Under the pieces are notes generated by a model. The model made no database searches. It was not told the origin of the DNA and was given only the letters and a program-made list of their open reading frames with translations. Positions 1 through 5,211 of a DNA stretch of 5,219 bases are shown here, piece by piece; position 1 is the first letter of the stretch, and the number at the start of each line of letters is the position of its first letter. This DNA is from DATJXG01 sp035500455 (GTDB lineage: Bacteria > Acidobacteriota > Terriglobia > Terriglobales > Acidobacteriaceae): positions 1 through 5,219 of the forward strand of contig DATJXG010000483.1 in assembly GCA_035500455.1 (NCBI GenBank). The letters are read 5' to 3'. A program made the position numbers and the translations under genes.

Positions 1-639
1 GTGAGCCGGCTGCACGGCGCCAAGCACCGCATCATTCCCGACCGCATCGAGGCGGGCACTTTCATCATCGCCGGCGCGCTCACCGGCGGAGATCTCAATG
101 TAGCCGGCTGCGACCCGGGCCATTTGGGAGCGCTGTTACAGAAGCTGGAAGAATCGGGCGTGAAGACGAGTGTGACCGCAGACTCGGTCCGCGTAATGGG
201 AGATGTTCCCCTGCGCGCCGTGGATCTGGTGACAGAAGAGTATCCCGGCTTTCCCACCGACATGCAGGCGCAATACATGGCGCTGGCCACGCAGGCGGAC
301 GGCACCTCGATCATCACCGAGAATATTTTTGAGAATCGGTTCATGCACGCCCAGGAACTGGTGCGCATGGGCGCAAACATCAAGATCGAAGGCAGCCGCG
401 CCGTTGTGCGGGGCCGGACTCCGCTCAGCGCCGCCGCGGTGCTGGCTTCCGATTTGCGCGCTTCGGCCTCTCTCGTGCTGGCGGCGCTGGTCGCCGACGG
501 CGAGACGATCATCGACCGCGTCTATCACATCGACCGGGGCTACGAGCACATCGAAGAAAAGCTGCGCGGCGTGGGCGCGCAAATCCGCCGCATCGGCGCC
601 ATTCTTCCTAAACGCGCGGCTGCGCCGGTACGGGCATAG
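1..639 (+). CDS. murA: UDP-N-acetylglucosamine 1-carboxyvinyltransferase (MurA), C-terminal part; 5' end outside the window
   Basis: MurA transfers enolpyruvate from phosphoenolpyruvate to UDP-GlcNAc, the first committed step of peptidoglycan synthesis in the cytoplasm. The 212 visible residues correspond to roughly the second half of the usual ~420-residue enzyme; the first base pairs of the window lie inside the gene, so the GTG at 1-3 reads as an internal Val, not a start. Visible motifs, numbered from the window start: PDRIEAGT at 13-20, FPTDMQAQ at 84-91 with the Asp (D87) equivalent to the catalytic Asp305 of E. coli, ENRFMH at 111-116, DLRASASLVLA at 151-161, and YHIDRGYEHIEEKL at 175-188 with R179 equivalent to E. 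coli Arg397. The PEP-site Cys/Asp loop and Lys22 are upstream of the window and cannot be judged. The last ~12 residues (ILPKRAAAPVRA) extend a little past the family core. Gene is convergent with pnp. Identity is very secure; completeness is not testable here. Confidence 0.96.
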   Translation: MSRLHGAKHRIIPDRIEAGTFIIAGALTGGDLNVAGCDPGHLGALLQKLEESGVKTSVTADSVRVMGDVPLRAVDLVTEEYPGFPTDMQAQYMALATQADGTSIITENIFENRFMHAQELVRMGANIKIEGSRAVVRGRTPLSAAAVLASDLRASASLVLAALVADGETIIDRVYHIDRGYEHIEEKLRGVGAQIRRIGAILPKRAAAPVRA

Positions 640-727
640 CCGCAGGATTTCCACAGCAAAACGGCTTCGGGGTTGTGAACGGTGACCTTGCGGCTTCCGC
701 CAAAGTTTGTCTATCTTCCTTAACCAG

Positions 728-769
728 TTGTCATTCCGAACCGGCTTCAGCCGGTGAGGAATCCGCTCT
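728..769 (+). repeat. Left terminal inverted repeat, REP-like hairpin
   Basis: This copy is the exact reverse complement of 1079-1120 over all 42 bases. Inside it, 733-762 is an imperfect palindrome: outer stem ATTCC (733-737) with GGAAT (758-762), inner stem ACCGGCT (740-746) with AGCCGGT (749-755), apical TC (747-748). The two stems are separated by GA on both sides (738-739 and 756-757), which would form a tandem G-A mismatch on the plus strand only. The repeat ends on the base immediately before the ATG of the nuclease gene. Confidence 0.95.
756..760 (+). promoter_or_regulatory. Shine-Dalgarno GAGGA provided by the left repeat
   Basis: GAGGA at 756-760 lies 9 nt before the ATG at 770, a workable spacing, and no better site exists. 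It is wholly inside the left repeat, and its last three bases (758-760) belong to the outer stem of the repeat hairpin. The ribosome site would therefore be partly masked when the hairpin folds in the mRNA, keeping expression low. Position and pairing are seen; the effect on translation is inferred. Confidence 0.6.
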
Positions 770-1117
770 ATGCCCCGCGACAAGCACTATTACGTGTACA
801 TCATGGCCAGCAAGGGTCGTGTTCTCTATGTCGGGATGACAGGCTTCCTGCTGGCTCGGGTGCTGCAGCATAAAGCCGGTGATCAGGACGGCTTCACCAG
901 GCGATACCACGTAAACAGGCTGGTTTACTTTGAGAGTTTTCAGTACGTGAACAATGCCATCTCTCGGGAAACTGAGCTCAAGAAGTGGCGGCGCGAGAAA
1001 AAAGTTGCGCTGATTGAGAATGCCAACCCTGCCTGGCAAGATCTTGCCGCTGATTGGGGACAGTGCATCGCCCTAAAAAGAGCGGATTCCTCACCGGCTG
1101 AAGCCGGTTCGGAATGA
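770..1117 (+). CDS. Small GIY-YIG domain endonuclease (UvrC N-terminal-like single-domain protein)
   Basis: 115-residue protein that is almost entirely one GIY-YIG nuclease domain, the fold of UvrC N-terminal domains and of homing endonucleases such as I-TevI, which cuts one DNA strand using Tyr, Arg and a metal-binding Glu. Motifs seen: YYVYIM at 7-12 (the GIY element), LYVGMT at 19-24 (YIG element), LLARVLQHK at 27-35 with R30 in the catalytic-Arg position, FTRRYHVNRLVYFE at 42-55, AISRETELKKWRREKK at 63-78 with E67 in the metal-Glu position, and NPAWQDL at 86-92. All expected active-site positions are filled, so it is probably active. Homologues normally end near residue 95-100; residues 104-115 come from the right repeat. 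ATG at 770 is chosen because the GIY strand follows within seven residues and GAGGA lies 9 nt upstream. No partner domains, signal or membrane segment. Cellular role and target unknown; the flanking repeats are an obvious candidate substrate (inference). Confidence 0.9.
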   Translation: MPRDKHYYVYIMASKGRVLYVGMTGFLLARVLQHKAGDQDGFTRRYHVNRLVYFESFQYVNNAISRETELKKWRREKKVALIENANPAWQDLAADWGQCIALKRADSSPAEAGSE

Positions 1118-1120
1118 CAA
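1079..1120 (-). repeat. Right terminal inverted repeat, REP-like hairpin, overlapping the 3' end of the nuclease gene
   Basis: Exact reverse complement of the left copy at 728-769. The palindromic part is 1086-1115. Positions 1079-1117 are read as the last 12 codons (residues 104-115, RADSSPAEAGSE) and TGA stop of the GIY-YIG gene, and the repeat begins exactly on a codon boundary. In this copy the strand carrying the GA/GA internal mismatch is the minus strand, so the two copies face each other as in a REP doublet. Confidence 0.95.
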
Positions 1121-1210
1121 GGTTTAAAGGAGTATTGGAAGACTCGATAAGATGAGTCGATGTGCGAACGGGCCGGGTGACGCGCCGAGCGTAAGCCAGT
1201 TATCTGAACG

Positions 1211-1236
1211 AAGGCCGCGAGTCTCCTCGCGGCCTT
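1211..1236. terminator. Rho-independent-type hairpin between convergent genes, probably bidirectional
   Basis: Perfect 11-bp stem AAGGCCGCGAG (1211-1221) with CTCGCGGCCTT (1226-1236) and a TCTC loop. On the plus strand it is followed by a T-rich stretch (ATTCTTATTCC), giving a fair terminator for murA/nuclease transcription. For pnp, whose stop codon is 41 bp away, the hairpin is well placed but the following U run on the minus strand is poor. The rest of the 1121-1277 gap shows no gene. Confidence 0.75.
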
Positions 1237-1277
1237 ATTCTTATTCCTATCGATCCGTGAAAATCAGTGGCTGGCTT

Positions 1278-3668
1278 TTACCTTCTCGGCCCGCCGTGGC
1301 CTCCACCGCCATGATGCCCGCCACCGCCACCCCCGCCGCGTCCGTTGCGACCGCCGCGGCCACGGCCTCTGCCGCCGCCTCCTCCGCCTCCTGGCCGGCG
1401 TCCGAAGCCGCCACGCTCCGGGCGATCGCCACTGGCGTGGGGAACGGCGTCACGATTGAAGTTGGGCTCGGGCTCGTCCGGGAAATCCCCGCCGCCTTCG
1501 ATGGTCAGAGCTGGAGCCGCTGCTGCAACTCCTTCGGGAACCCCACCTTCCGGCGGAGCTTCTCCGCCGCCCATCTTGGCGCGCTGCTCTTTCAGGATGG
1601 CTTTCCGCGATAGCCGGATGCGGTTGCCTTCCACCGCCAGCACCTTCACCAGTACCTGGTCGCCCTCTTTCAGTTCGTCACGAACGTCCTTGATGCGGTG
1701 CTCGGCGACTTCGCTGATGTGCAGCAGGCCGTCGGTGCCGGGGATGATCTCAACAAAGGCGCCAAAATCAGCCAGGCGAGTGACAGTTCCGAGATAAGTC
1801 CTGCCCACTTCGGCAGTGGCCGTGAGGTCGCGGATGATCTGCAAAGCCTTGTTAGCCGACGCTTCGTCATTCGACGCCACGTTGACTTTGCCGGAATCCT
1901 CCACGTCGATCTTTACCCCGGTCTGCTCGATGATGCTGCGGATCATCTTGCCTCCGGGCCCAATCACGTCGCGAATCTTGTCCACCGGAATCTGCAGGGT
2001 GTAGATTCGCGGGGCATACGCCGAAACCTTCTCGCGCGGAGCCGCCAGCGCTTCGTTCATTTTGTCGAGGATGAAGAACCGCCCGCGCTGCGCCTGGGCC
2101 AGCGCCTCGCGCATGATCTGCGCCGTGATGCCGGCGACCTTGATATCCATTTGCAGCGCGGTGATGCCGTCCTTGGTGCCGGCAACTTTGAAGTCCATGT
2201 CGCCGTAATGATCTTCCGCGCCGGCAATGTCAGTCAGGATGGCGTAGGTATCGCCCTCTTTCACCAGCCCCATGGCCACGCCCGCGACCGGAGCCTTCAG
2301 GGGAACGCCTGCGTCCATCAGCGAGAGTGCTGCGCCGCAAACAGTCGCCATCGAACTTGACCCGTTCGATTCCAGGATGTCTGAAACCACGCGCATAGCG
2401 TAAGGCCAGGTGTCTTCGCCGGGAAGCATCATCTTCACCGCCCGCTCAGCCAGGGCGCCGTGGCCGATCTCGCGGCGTCCAGCGCCGCGCAGAAATGCCA
2501 CTTCTCCAACGCTGAACGGTGGAAAGTTATAGTGCAGCATGAAGCGCTTTTTGGCTTCGCCTTCGAATACTTCCAGGCGCTGCATATCGTCGCTGGTGCC
2601 TAAAGTCGTGGTGACCAGGGCCTGGGTCTCGCCGCGAGTGAAGATGGCCGATCCGTGGGTGCGGGGAAGAACTCCCACCTCGATAGAAATCTCGCGAATC
2701 TCGTCAAAAGCGCGCCCATCAGGACGCCGCTTCTGGTTGGTCACCTGCTCGCGGAAGATACGCTCGCGCAGGGCTTCGTAGTAGTGCTTCAGCTTCTCCT
2801 GGGCATCTTCGTCGTCCTCAGGCAGTTCCGCCAGCAACTGCTTTTTCAGTTCGCGGACCAGGGTGTAACTCTCGTGCTTGGGATGTTTCTGGGTGTCCAG
2901 GCGGTCGGTGAGGTCGGCGCCGATCTTGGCTTTGAGCGAGTCGTAGTAGGCCTGGTCGAAATCAGGCGGGGTCACTTGGCGCTTGGGTTTACCGGCCTTC
3001 TCCCGCAGTTCATTGATGGCTGCGCAAATCTTCTTGATCTCGGCATGGGCGAACTCGATCGCGTCCACCACCGTTTCTTCCTTCACTTCCTTGGCGCCGG
3101 ACTCGATCATCACAATGCCTTCGGCCGTGCCTACGACCATGATGCTCAGCAGGCCGTCGCGCATTTCCGTGTAAGTAGGATTGACGATGAACTGGCCGTC
3201 CACCAGGCCCACGCGCACCGCGCCGATGGGACCGAGAAAGGGGATGTCAGAAATTGTCAGCGCACAGGATGCAGCGTTGATCGCAGCTACATCGGGATCA
3301 TTTTCCGTGTCGGCGGATAGCACAAACGCAATGACCTGCGTCTCACACTTGAAGCCTTCGGCGAATAGCGGCCGCACCGGGCGGTCGATCATGCGGCTGG
3401 TGAGGATTTCGCGCTCGCTGGGCCGGCCTTCGCGCTTGATGAATCCACCGGGAATGCGTCCGCCGGCATAGGTATATTCGCGGTAGTCAACGGTGAGGGG
3501 AAAAAAGTCGATTCCTTCGCGAGGGTCGGGGTTGGCCACGCCAGTGGCTAGGACGACGTTGTCTCCAATGCGAACGACCGCGGCCCCGTGGGCCTGTTTA
3601 GCTAAATTTCCGGTTTCAAAGGAGAGACGTTTCCCTCCCGCGAGTTCAACACTTACTTCATGTTTCAT
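1278..3668 (-). CDS. pnp: Polyribonucleotide nucleotidyltransferase (PNPase)
   Basis: PNPase degrades RNA 3'-to-5' by phosphorolysis (and can add tails in reverse) as a ring-shaped trimer, often with the degradosome. The 796-residue product shows the full order: first RNase PH domain (~12-145), helical domain (~150-230), a charged region with an acidic cluster (~280-292), second RNase PH domain (~320-540), KH (~554-615, GPGG at 570-573) and S1 (~621-690). Active-site residues are present at the same numbers as in E. coli: R398, R399, H403, S437-S439, D486, D492 and K494. In the first domain the usual FFRR loop reads FIKR (76-79). The start is the ATG at 3668 because AAGGA lies 7 nt upstream and the protein then begins MKHEVSVELAGG as expected; an in-frame ATG 17 codons further up lacks support. 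From ~697 on there is a ~100-residue low-complexity tail: Pro/Glu/Ala-rich, then Gly/Arg-rich from ~752, so the protein is longer than the ~700-residue norm. It lies downstream of rpsO with a 174-bp gap. Confidence 0.98.
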   Translation of the reverse strand: MKHEVSVELAGGKRLSFETGNLAKQAHGAAVVRIGDNVVLATGVANPDPREGIDFFPLTVDYREYTYAGGRIPGGFIKREGRPSEREILTSRMIDRPVRPLFAEGFKCETQVIAFVLSADTENDPDVAAINAASCALTISDIPFLGPIGAVRVGLVDGQFIVNPTYTEMRDGLLSIMVVGTAEGIVMIESGAKEVKEETVVDAIEFAHAEIKKICAAINELREKAGKPKRQVTPPDFDQAYYDSLKAKIGADLTDRLDTQKHPKHESYTLVRELKKQLLAELPEDDEDAQEKLKHYYEALRERIFREQVTNQKRRPDGRAFDEIREISIEVGVLPRTHGSAIFTRGETQALVTTTLGTSDDMQRLEVFEGEAKKRFMLHYNFPPFSVGEVAFLRGAGRREIGHGALAERAVKMMLPGEDTWPYAMRVVSDILESNGSSSMATVCGAALSLMDAGVPLKAPVAGVAMGLVKEGDTYAILTDIAGAEDHYGDMDFKVAGTKDGITALQMDIKVAGITAQIMREALAQAQRGRFFILDKMNEALAAPREKVSAYAPRIYTLQIPVDKIRDVIGPGGKMIRSIIEQTGVKIDVEDSGKVNVASNDEASANKALQIIRDLTATAEVGRTYLGTVTRLADFGAFVEIIPGTDGLLHISEVAEHRIKDVRDELKEGDQVLVKVLAVEGNRIRLSRKAILKEQRAKMGGGEAPPEGGVPEGVAAAAPALTIEGGGDFPDEPEPNFNRDAVPHASGDRPERGGFGRRPGGGGGGGRGRGRGGRNGRGGGGGGGHHGGGGHGGPRR

Positions 3669-3675
3669 GGATGGT

Positions 3676-3682
3676 TCCTTCC
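3676..3682 (-). promoter_or_regulatory. Shine-Dalgarno of pnp, decides the start
   Basis: The minus strand reads GGAAGGA here, leaving 7 nt (ACCATCC) before the ATG at 3668-3666. This purine block favours the internal ATG over the in-frame ATG at 3719-3717, which has no comparable site in front of it. Confidence 0.8.
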
Positions 3683-3817
3683 AGGCAGGAATGCGGTGTG
3701 CGACTTGGGTGGGCGGCACGATTTCAAGCTAGTACGAGCGGCTACGATAGCGATGGCTGGTGAACGCACCTGGTAAACTTCCTCACTCCACCCATCCCGG
3801 GGCGGGGCACAATTCCG

Positions 3818-3837
3818 AACTGCATAAGTTGAAGTTC
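3818..3837 (-). other. Small hairpin just downstream of rpsO in the rpsO-pnp gap
   Basis: A 5-bp inverted repeat, GAACT (3818-3822) with AGTTC (3833-3837) and an 11-nt loop, begins 5 nt after the rpsO stop. It has no U-tract on the minus strand (GGAATTGTG follows), so it is not a convincing terminator, and rpsO-pnp read-through is likely. In other bacteria this gap carries processing hairpins that control pnp; here the structure is too small to claim that. The rest of the 174-bp gap shows no gene and no clear promoter. Confidence 0.25.
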
Positions 3838-3842
3838 TGCAA

Positions 3843-4109
3843 TTACTTGCGCAGGCCCAGCTTATGGACGACGTTCTTGTACCGGTCGGAATCGTATTTC
3901 TTGAGGTAGTCGAGCAAGCGGCGGCGCTTGCTCACCAGCATAAGGAGCCCGCGGCGCGAACCGTGGTCCTTCTGGTGCGTTTTGAAGTGATCCGTCAACT
4001 GGCCAATGCGCTCGCTCAGCAGCGCGATTTGCACTTCCGGGCTGCCCGTATCTGTGGGATGCGTGCGGTGTTGGTCAATGAGGGCTTGCTTTTGCTCTCT
4101 GGCTAGCAC
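3843..4109 (-). CDS. rpsO: 30S ribosomal protein S15
   Basis: S15 is a primary binder of 16S rRNA (the helix 20/21/22 junction in the central domain) and contributes to bridges with the 50S subunit. The 88-residue product matches the family length (~89) along its whole length: TGSPEVQ at 21-27, the helical LSERIGQLTDHFKTH segment, the RNA-contact signature KDHGSRRGLL at 47-56, KRRRLLDYLKK at 61-71 and the typical C-terminus HKLGLRK. RNA-contact positions H41, D48 and S51 correspond to the E. coli residues. The start is GTG at 4109-4107; no in-frame ATG exists nearby, and the N-terminus MLAREQK fits the family. The best Shine-Dalgarno (AGGAG, 4126-4122) is 12 nt away, longer than usual, and the GTG lies in a possible hairpin loop. 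It has its own promoter upstream and precedes pnp in the same direction, the standard bacterial arrangement. Confidence 0.98.
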   Translation of the reverse strand: MLAREQKQALIDQHRTHPTDTGSPEVQIALLSERIGQLTDHFKTHQKDHGSRRGLLMLVSKRRRLLDYLKKYDSDRYKNVVHKLGLRK

Positions 4110-4114
4110 TAACC
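4101..4114 (-). promoter_or_regulatory. Hairpin with the rpsO start codon in its loop, possible S15 autoregulatory element
   Basis: On the minus strand GGTTA (4114-4110) can pair with TAGCC (4105-4101) through G-C, G-C, U-G, U-A and A-U, leaving GTGC as a four-base loop that contains the GTG start codon. S15 is known in several bacteria to repress its own mRNA by binding structured leaders, often recognising a G-U/G-C step; such a step is present in this stem. The pairing is seen; the regulation is inference. Confidence 0.35.
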
Positions 4115-4160
4115 TGATGCACTCCTGTCTTCAATTTTCTTTGTCTTTGTAAGCTGTTCG

Positions 4161-4190
4161 AGAATAACACGCTGGCTCGACGGGTGTAAA
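4161..4190 (-). promoter_or_regulatory. Sigma70-type promoter for rpsO (and probably pnp)
   Basis: On the minus strand a -35 box TTTACA (4190-4185, 5 of 6 matches to TTGACA) and a -10 box TATTCT (4166-4161, 4 of 6 matches to TATAAT) are separated by 18 nt. Transcription would start near 4154, giving a leader of about 45 nt before the rpsO GTG. Confidence 0.6.
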
Positions 4191-4248
4191 GGATTCCGCG
4201 GGCTAGGTCGCGCTACTTTTGCGTCCCTGGCGATTTTTGATCCACCGC

Positions 4249-4266
4249 AAAGAACACAAAGAACAG
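4249..4266 (-). repeat. Two tandem 9-base units, AAAGAACAC/G
   Basis: AAAGAACAC (4249-4257) is followed directly by AAAGAACAG (4258-4266), 17 bases after the end of the MEMO-family gene on its 3' side. On the minus strand this reads as TTTGTGTTCTTTG. Short AC/AAG-rich tandem units like this recur in intergenic regions of some environmental bacteria (recalled impression, not checked). No gene or convincing terminator was found in 4191-4282. Confidence 0.5.
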
Positions 4267-4282
4267 CGACAACCGAAGATCG

Positions 4283-5095
4283 CTACGTGACTACCAGCCC
4301 CGCGTATCCCACCACCATGTCGCGGTCGCCGGAAACGTCGCCCGAGGTCGCGTATTTCACCAGCCGGGCGCGAGTGGCCCCCAGCCGGCGGGACGCGGTA
4401 AGCATCACCACCGTTGGGCCGAAACCGCACATGCTGATGCTTTCCTTGTGCACTACCTCGAAGAGCCCGCGCGGATCGAGCGCCAGGATGCGGTCGATGG
4501 CCTTGTGGTCCTTGATTCGGGTGATCGCGTCGTTCTCGTAGTGGTTCATATCGCTGGAGGCGATGAGCAGTATCGGCTCCTTCTGCGCAGACACGACCTC
4601 GGCCACCGCCTCTCCCAATTGCTCCAGAATTTCGAAGCGGCCGGTCCCCAGGGCGATGGGCACGAACGTAGCATCCCGGCGGCAGACTTGCAGGAAGGGA
4701 AGATGCACTTCAATGGCATGCTCGGAGCGGTGCGCTTCGGCGTCTTCGGTGAGAGCCGGGAAGCGTGCCATCAGGGCCCGGGCGAGCGTAGTGTCAATGG
4801 GGACGTTTCCCAGCGGAGTTTCCCATGCCCCCTGGCTCATGATGGCCAACGGCTGGCCGCGGCCGGTGTGGTTGGGGCACATTATGAGGATGCGTTGCGG
4901 CAGGTCGAGTTCGGAATAAACCGCTCCGGCAACGTGGCCGGAGTACATGTAACCGGCATGAGGCGAGACGCAGCCGATGGCGGGACTGGTTTCGACGGCT
5001 GGATTTATATAAGAGCGAAGATCGGAGAGCAGAATCCCGGGCTGATCGGAATAGAACCTGCCAGCAACAGCGGGACGGCGGACCGTGGTGCTCAT
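4283..5095 (-). CDS. amrB: MEMO1-family protein (AmmeMemoRadiSam system protein B)
   Basis: The 270-residue product spans the whole MEMO fold, a family related to class III extradiol (LigB-type) dioxygenases; human MEMO1 binds metal, while the bacterial role is not firmly established. Motifs in order: RRPAVAGRFY at 6-15, SPHAGYMYSG at 44-53 (H46), CPNHTG at 73-78 (H76), SEHAIEVHLPFL at 124-135, SSDMNHY at 180-186 (D182, H185), SMCGFGP at 221-227 (C223) and YATSGDVSGD at 248-257. H46, H76 and C223 match the proposed metal ligands H49, H81 and C244 of human MEMO1, so the site is intact. The ATG at 5095 is supported by an excellent Shine-Dalgarno and by the family N-terminus. The system name comes from a common association with an AMMECR1-domain protein and a radical SAM enzyme; neither partner is visible here. 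It runs in the same direction as rpsO, 173 bp upstream, but rpsO has its own promoter. No signal peptide or membrane segment. Family call secure, function uncertain. Confidence 0.93.
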   Translation of the reverse strand: MSTTVRRPAVAGRFYSDQPGILLSDLRSYINPAVETSPAIGCVSPHAGYMYSGHVAGAVYSELDLPQRILIMCPNHTGRGQPLAIMSQGAWETPLGNVPIDTTLARALMARFPALTEDAEAHRSEHAIEVHLPFLQVCRRDATFVPIALGTGRFEILEQLGEAVAEVVSAQKEPILLIASSDMNHYENDAITRIKDHKAIDRILALDPRGLFEVVHKESISMCGFGPTVVMLTASRRLGATRARLVKYATSGDVSGDRDMVVGYAGLVVT

Positions 5096-5098
5096 GAA

Positions 5099-5106
5099 TC
5101 ACCTCC
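5099..5106 (-). promoter_or_regulatory. Near-perfect Shine-Dalgarno of the MEMO-family gene
   Basis: The minus strand reads GGAGGTGA, eight bases fully complementary to the 16S rRNA tail, with GGAGG 6 nt before the ATG at 5095. It fixes the start. It is the strongest ribosome site in the window, which suggests efficient translation. Confidence 0.85.
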
Positions 5107-5132
5107 CGGGCCGGAGACCGGGCGAGCAACGG

Positions 5133-5147
5133 GGATTTGCAAAATCC
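5133..5147. promoter_or_regulatory. Short inverted repeat upstream of the MEMO-family gene, possible operator
   Basis: GGATTT (5133-5138) and AAATCC (5142-5147) form a 6-bp inverted repeat around GCA, 37 bp upstream of the ATG. The size and symmetry would suit a dimeric regulator or a small mRNA hairpin. There is no independent support. The wider stretch 5107-5219 shows no coding evidence. Confidence 0.3.
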
Positions 5148-5196
5148 GAGCGCACTCGCCGCGCTGGCCAGGGCAGCAATCCAGTCTAGAACGGGC

Positions 5197-5211
5197 GCGT
5201 TTCGAGTGCCA
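5197..5211 (-). promoter_or_regulatory. Weak sigma54-like promoter candidate for the MEMO-family gene
   Basis: On the minus strand TGGCAC (5211-5206) is a full match to the -24 element, and 5 nt later ACGC (5200-5197) keeps the essential GC of the -12 element but not its TT. The spacing is right. A chance match is quite possible. Confidence 0.2.

Larger units (their letters stand above)
728..1120 (+). mobile_element. Inverted-repeat-bounded GIY-YIG nuclease cassette (REP-like, putative mobile unit)
   Basis: A 393-bp unit made of two perfect 42-bp inverted repeats (728-769 and 1079-1120) with exactly 309 bp (103 codons) between them. The only plausible gene inside is a small GIY-YIG nuclease on the plus strand. 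The interior has about 53% GC by hand count of 781-1080, against 65% for murA 301-600, which suggests a foreign origin. It lies between convergent genes murA and pnp, where insertion would disrupt nothing. No direct target-site duplication is visible at the borders. Seen: repeats, composition, gene. Inferred: mobility. It is also possible that the repeats are members of a dispersed REP-like family that merely bracket the gene; genome-wide copy number would decide. Confidence 0.65.

Noticed and set aside
688..717. Promoter-like TTGCGG and TATCTT boxes with 18-nt spacing upstream of the nuclease cassette
   Set aside because: Only 3 of 6 and 4 of 6 matches; too weak to list. A 4-bp GCGG/CCGC hairpin in the same place is also too weak to call a murA terminator.
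136..783. Long minus-strand reading frame (215 codons) across murA and the left repeat
   Set aside because: It is antisense to a clear murA coding sequence, rich in Arg/His as expected for an antisense shadow of GC-rich DNA, and shows no recognisable motif.
731..1039. Minus-strand 102-codon frame ending in the same RADSSPAEAGSE tail as the nuclease
   Set aside because: The shared tail follows simply from reading the inverted repeat in the same frame from the other side. The body is antisense to the GIY-YIG domain and has no support.
716..1132. Target-site duplication around the nuclease cassette
   Set aside because: The bases directly outside the arms (AACCAG on the left, GGTTTA on the right) are not direct repeats.
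1152..1613. Plus-strand frame starting MSRCANG, with a GGAG upstream
   Set aside because: It runs through the terminator hairpin and then antisense to the low-complexity tail of pnp; composition is Ala/Ser-rich shadow sequence.
1698..3320. Two long plus-strand frames (220 and 221 codons) inside pnp
   Set aside because: Both are antisense to well-conserved PNPase domains and show no family motifs.
3669..3719. Upstream in-frame ATG for pnp (17 extra residues, MPPTQVAHRIPAWKEPS)
   Set aside because: No Shine-Dalgarno in front of it, the extra residues are not typical of PNPase, and the ATG at 3668 has a good site 7 nt upstream.
4218..4251. Inverted repeat TTTGCG/CGCAAA between the MEMO-family gene and rpsO as a terminator
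   Set aside because: The 22-nt loop and absence of a U-tract on the minus strand make it unconvincing.
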